From Chitinophagales bacterium (lineage in GTDB: Bacteria; Bacteroidota; Bacteroidia; Chitinophagales; LD1), in the NCBI GenBank assembly GCA_016786765.1, contig JAEUUZ010000051.1, positions 62,001 to 126,000 of the forward strand: a stretch of 64,000 nt of DNA, written 5' to 3'. The notes below the pieces were generated by a model. That model searched no databases, had not been told where the DNA came from, and saw only the letters and a program-made list of their open reading frames with translations. A program made the position numbers and the translations under genes. Below, piece by piece: positions 61,358-64,000 of this stretch. Every line of letters begins with the position of its first letter. Position 1 is the stretch's first letter.

Positions 61358-62362
61358 ATGCAAGCTATTATTCCGGTTGCCGGAGCAGGAACACGACTCA
61401 GACCACTCACTTACACTCAACCTAAGGTGTTGATTGCCGTTGCAGGTAAGCCCATTCTATCATACATTATCGATAATCTGAAAAAAAACGGAGTTACCCG
61501 TTTTGTTTTTGTGGTGGGTTATTTGGGCGAAAAAATCAGAGAGTTTGTGCAAAAGAATTATGCCGATTTAGATGTTCATTTTGTAGAACAAGAATCGCGT
61601 GATGGCTTAGGACATGCTATTTTTTGCGCTAAGGACTTAGTGAATATGAATGATGAATTGGTGATTCAATTGGGCGATACCATTTTGGAAGCCGATTTCA
61701 AAGGGATTACCTCGATGCCGAATTCTACTTTGTGTGTAAAAAAAGTAGAAGACCCTAGAACCTTTGGTGTGGCTGAATTAGACGAAGACGGATGGATTTT
61801 GAATTTAGTGGAAAAACCCATGATTCCGAAATCGAATATGGCGTTGGTGGGATTTTATTACATCAAGGAAACGCAGAAGTTATTTGATGCTTTGTACCAG
61901 AACATTTCGGAAAATAAGCGCATCAACAACGAGTTTTATTTGACGGATGGCTTGCAACGCATGTTGGCGGAAGGCGTGAAATTCAAAAGCTATAAAGTAG
62001 AACATTGGTTTGATGTGGGCAAAAAAGATATTCTGCTTGAAACGAACGAAATCTTATTGAAACGCAGCAACGATATATCACAGAAAGACAGAAAACTACA
62101 CAACTCTATTGTGATTGAACCTTGCTTCATTGCTAAAAATGCAGTAATTAGAAATTCGATTATTGGTCCGTTTGTAACGGTTGGCGAAAATGCAGAATTG
62201 AATTACTCGATTATTAAAAATTCCATCATCGGTAATTTTACGCGATTAGAAAATGTAGTACTCAACAAATCCCTAATAGGCTCCGATTCCATGATTACAG
62301 GCCTTAGCCAAAGCTTGAATATTGGCGATAATACGGAGATTGATTTAAGAGGGGAGAAGTAG
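61358..62362 (+). CDS. Sugar-phosphate nucleotidyltransferase with left-handed helix tail
   Basis: 334 residues: an NTP-transferase domain (about 1-235) with PVAGAGTRLRPLTYTQPK (nucleotide-binding G-x-G-T-R-L-x-P..T..K), VFVVGYLGEKIREFV, VIQLGDTILEADF and HWFDVGKK, followed by a hexapeptide (left-handed beta-helix) tail (about 255-320). It charges a sugar phosphate with a nucleotide for cell-wall or glycan synthesis. Relatives include RmlA/GlmU/HddC types; the sugar cannot be set. A TACTTTTG at 61332-61339 is a candidate -7 element. Confidence 0.88.
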   Translation: MQAIIPVAGAGTRLRPLTYTQPKVLIAVAGKPILSYIIDNLKKNGVTRFVFVVGYLGEKIREFVQKNYADLDVHFVEQESRDGLGHAIFCAKDLVNMNDELVIQLGDTILEADFKGITSMPNSTLCVKKVEDPRTFGVAELDEDGWILNLVEKPMIPKSNMALVGFYYIKETQKLFDALYQNISENKRINNEFYLTDGLQRMLAEGVKFKSYKVEHWFDVGKKDILLETNEILLKRSNDISQKDRKLHNSIVIEPCFIAKNAVIRNSIIGPFVTVGENAELNYSIIKNSIIGNFTRLENVVLNKSLIGSDSMITGLSQSLNIGDNTEIDLRGEK

Positions 62363-62414
62363 GATGGATTTAAGATGTGTTGATTTAAGATTTAAGAGAT
62401 TGAATTCTACTGCC

Positions 62415-62437
62415 TTCGCTCGCATCTTGCGAGCGAA
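62415..62437. terminator. Perfect GC-rich palindrome downstream of the nucleotidyltransferase gene
   Basis: TTCGCTCGCA, a 3-nt loop, and TGCGAGCGAA give a perfect 10-bp stem, 53 nt past the stop at 62362. A second small hairpin, ATGCC-TCC-GGCAT (62446-62458), follows. No T-run follows the first stem, so a factor-independent terminator is only possible; a small repeat-type element is the alternative. The rest of the gap 62363-62650 holds repeat copy C and a promoter. Confidence 0.5.
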
Positions 62438-62512
62438 ATCTTAACATGCCTCCGGCATCATAATCCCTGAAAGCTATTGCCTTTGACTTATTATTCTATT
62501 TAGCACAATGCC

Positions 62513-62615
62513 CCGTGAGGGATGGCAGCGAAAATCCTTTTTTGCGATGGCTGGCGGTAGGGCAAAAAAGATTGCAGCGAACAGCCCGACCCACACTTCT
62601 TAGTGGGGGACACGG
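62513..62615 (+). repeat. Structured dispersed repeat, copy C
   Basis: Outer arm CCGTG (62513-62517), AGGGATGGCAGCGAAAATC, stem 2 with arms CTTTTTTGC and GCAAAAAAG around a 16-nt loop, ATTGCAGCGAACAGCCCGA, stem 3 CACT-TCTT-AGTG flanked by C- and G-rich arms, and closing arm CACGG (62611-62615), then CCAAAATC as in copy A. It ends 35 nt before the ATG of the radical SAM gene, whose candidate -7 element TATCTTTA is at 62634-62641. Confidence 0.75.
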
Positions 62616-62650
62616 CCAAAATCAAAAAAAATCTATCTTTAGCGCTACAG

Positions 62651-64000
62651 ATGCAAACGCCAACTTCTCATTCAGCAGATTCCCATTCAAAACAACGCGT
62701 TTTGTTGTTGACGCCCCCATTCACGCAACTGAACACGCCCTACCCTGCAACGGCCTATTTAAAAGGCTATTTGAACCGATTGGGTGTTACGGCACATCAG
62801 GCTGATTTGGGTATTGAAGTGATTTTGAAATTGTTTTCGCGGGCCGGGTTGAAGGATTTGTTTGCTGCGGTGGAGGAATTGGAGGTGGAGGTATCGGACA
62901 ATAGTTTTCGCATCAACAGTTTGCAGGAGGAGTATTGCAACACCATTGATGCGGTGATGGCTTTTTTGCAAAACAAAAATCCCACGTTGGCGCATGCCAT
63001 TTGCGATGGCACTTTTTTGCCGGAGGCTTCGCGCTTTGCATCGCTCGAAGATTTGGAATGGGCCTTTGGCACTATGGGCACGCAGGATAAGGCGAGGCAC
63101 TTGGCAACCTTGTATCTAGAGGATTTGGGCGATTTTATTGCAGAAACCATTGACCCGAATTTTGGCTTTAGCAGGTATGCCGAAAAGCTCGGCAGAACAG
63201 CTTCGGGCTTTGATGAATTGCATGCCGCCTTGCTCAAAACCGATACGTTGATTACACAATACCTTGTTGAGATTTTAGAAGAGAAAATAAAGTTGTATCA
63301 ACCCACGTTGGTGTGTTTATCGGTGCCGTTTCCGGGCAATTTGTTTGGCGCCTTGAAGTGCGGACAATACATTAAACAACAGCACCCCAATATAAAAGTG
63401 GCGATGGGTGGGGGATTCCCAAACACTGAATTGAGAAGTGTTTCAGACCAAAGGGTGTTTGACTTTGTAGATTTTATTTCGCTGGATGATGGAGAAGTAA
63501 CATTGCAAATTTTGTTGGAACATTTAGATGGTAGTCGTTCGATTGAAAACTTGAAACGAACCTTCGCGAGAACAGTTGATACAGTTGTGTATTACAATGG
63601 TGCAAAGGAAACCGACATTGCCCAGAAAGATACCGGAACGCCTGATTACAGCGATTTGTTGTTGGAGGAATATATTTCAGTGATTGAAGTAATTAACCCC
63701 ATGCATCGTTTGTGGAGCGATGGGCGATGGAATAAATTGACGTTGGCGCATGGCTGTTATTGGGCGCGTTGTTCGTTTTGCGACATATCGCTTGATTACA
63801 TTAAGAAGTACGAACCGCTTACGGCACAATTGATTTGCGACCGCATGGAAGAAATTATGGCGCAGACGAAACAGAACGGTTTTCATTTTGTGGATGAGGC
63901 AGCTCCTCCGAATTTGTTGCGTGAAGTGGCTTTGGAAATATTGCGTAGAAAGTTGGTGGTGGTGTGGTGGACGAACATTCGGTTTGAAAAACATTTCACG
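62651..64000 (+). CDS. B12-binding-type radical SAM protein (3' truncated by window)
   Basis: 450 residues from ATG 62651, open to the window end. An N-terminal region with VLLLTPPFTQLNTPYPATAY is followed by a B12-binding-like segment (about 215-300: LVCLSVPFPGNLFGALKCGQ and VAMGGGFPNTEL, no clear DxHxxG), then the radical SAM domain with LAHGCYWARCSFCDISLDYI. Its cysteines are Cys369, Cys374 and Cys377, a C-x4-C-x2-C spacing in place of C-x3-C-x2-C. HFVDEAAPP follows. Reaction unknown; relatives modify peptides, lipids or cofactors. Confidence 0.85.
   Translation, partial: MQTPTSHSADSHSKQRVLLLTPPFTQLNTPYPATAYLKGYLNRLGVTAHQADLGIEVILKLFSRAGLKDLFAAVEELEVEVSDNSFRINSLQEEYCNTIDAVMAFLQNKNPTLAHAICDGTFLPEASRFASLEDLEWAFGTMGTQDKARHLATLYLEDLGDFIAETIDPNFGFSRYAEKLGRTASGFDELHAALLKTDTLITQYLVEILEEKIKLYQPTLVCLSVPFPGNLFGALKCGQYIKQQHPNIKVAMGGGFPNTELRSVSDQRVFDFVDFISLDDGEVTLQILLEHLDGSRSIENLKRTFARTVDTVVYYNGAKETDIAQKDTGTPDYSDLLLEEYISVIEVINPMHRLWSDGRWNKLTLAHGCYWARCSFCDISLDYIKKYEPLTAQLICDRMEEIMAQTKQNGFHFVDEAAPPNLLREVALEILRRKLVVVWWTNIRFEKHFT

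Noticed and set aside
62515-62805. Plus-strand frame of 96 codons running from repeat copy C into the radical SAM gene
   Set aside because: It lies in a different frame from the radical SAM protein and crosses the structured repeat; no coding support.
1-64000. tRNA, rRNA or prophage genes
   Set aside because: No cloverleaf, rRNA core or phage structural pattern was seen on either strand, though a covariance-model search was not possible.

Overview
The window is chromosomal DNA of a Bacteroidota bacterium, probably near Chitinophagales or Sphingobacteriales; the order is an inference. The signs are a GldB-like lipoprotein, a PorP/SprF-family outer membrane protein, proteins with type IX secretion (T9SS) C-terminal domains, a fused CcoN-CcoO cbb3 oxidase subunit, AT-rich intergenic DNA, few Shine-Dalgarno sequences, and promoters of the TTTG / TAnnTTTG type. 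The genes are densely packed and mostly intact. I see no rRNA, tRNA, CRISPR array, prophage or recognisable transposase.

Layout. 1-2569: LemA (partial), two TPM-domain proteins, inorganic pyrophosphatase and a thioredoxin-like protein. 2566-6494 (minus strand): a flippase, GldB, an unknown membrane protein and an exosortase-like protein, apparently one operon. 6552-14867: MORN-repeat protein, RNase HII, LptC, a porin-like protein, CoaX, a CapA-fold protein that has lost its metal ligands, an NAD(P)-binding protein, a fatty acid desaturase and RlmN. 15114-23861: GlcD-type oxidase, SNF2 helicase, TatC, an OmpA-like lipoprotein, and a T9SS type B substrate next to a PorP/SprF protein. 24295-35791 (minus strand): the cbb3 oxidase locus (DUF2892-like gene, ccoI, ccoS, ccoNO, ccoQ, ccoP, ccoG, ccoH and a TauE/SafE-like gene). 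It is split by a kelch-like T9SS protein gene. 35926-42132: a microaerobic or stress module with a coiled-coil protein, UspA, an MBL/beta-CASP hydrolase, a PAS histidine kinase, a receiver-CRP hybrid regulator and small proteins. 42175-47598: an RND efflux operon. 47766-53655: LUD protein, FtsH, RsfS, BirA, a CNNM/CorC-like protein and a 56-residue membrane protein. 53724-64000: a 1207-residue PKD adhesin, methylmalonyl-CoA epimerase, an EGF-like lipoprotein, an IscA-type protein, a TPR protein, GlyA, a sugar nucleotidyltransferase and a B12-type radical SAM enzyme cut by the window end.

How parts work together. Four perfect copies of a TGAC-N4-GTCA box lie upstream of ccoS-NO-Q-P, upstream of DUF2892-ccoI, between the MBL gene and the sensor/regulator operon, and upstream of a 137-residue orphan. 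The regulator encoded in the window joins a receiver, a cNMP-type domain and a CRP/FNR-type helix-turn-helix. The inferred circuit is a fused equivalent of rhizobial FixLJ-FixK acting on fixNOQP/GHIS-like genes. Three copies of a roughly 95-103 nt structured repeat, with compensatory changes in three stems, lie at 30764-30857, 33050-33142 and 62513-62615. Two of them, in opposite orientation, flank the kelch-like gene that splits the oxidase locus. Six real genes do not appear as complete open reading frames of ordinary length with a standard start: CcoQ-like (54 aa), CcoS (55 aa), the DUF2892 protein (no ATG, GTG or TTG start), a 56-aa membrane protein, and the two genes cut by the window edges.
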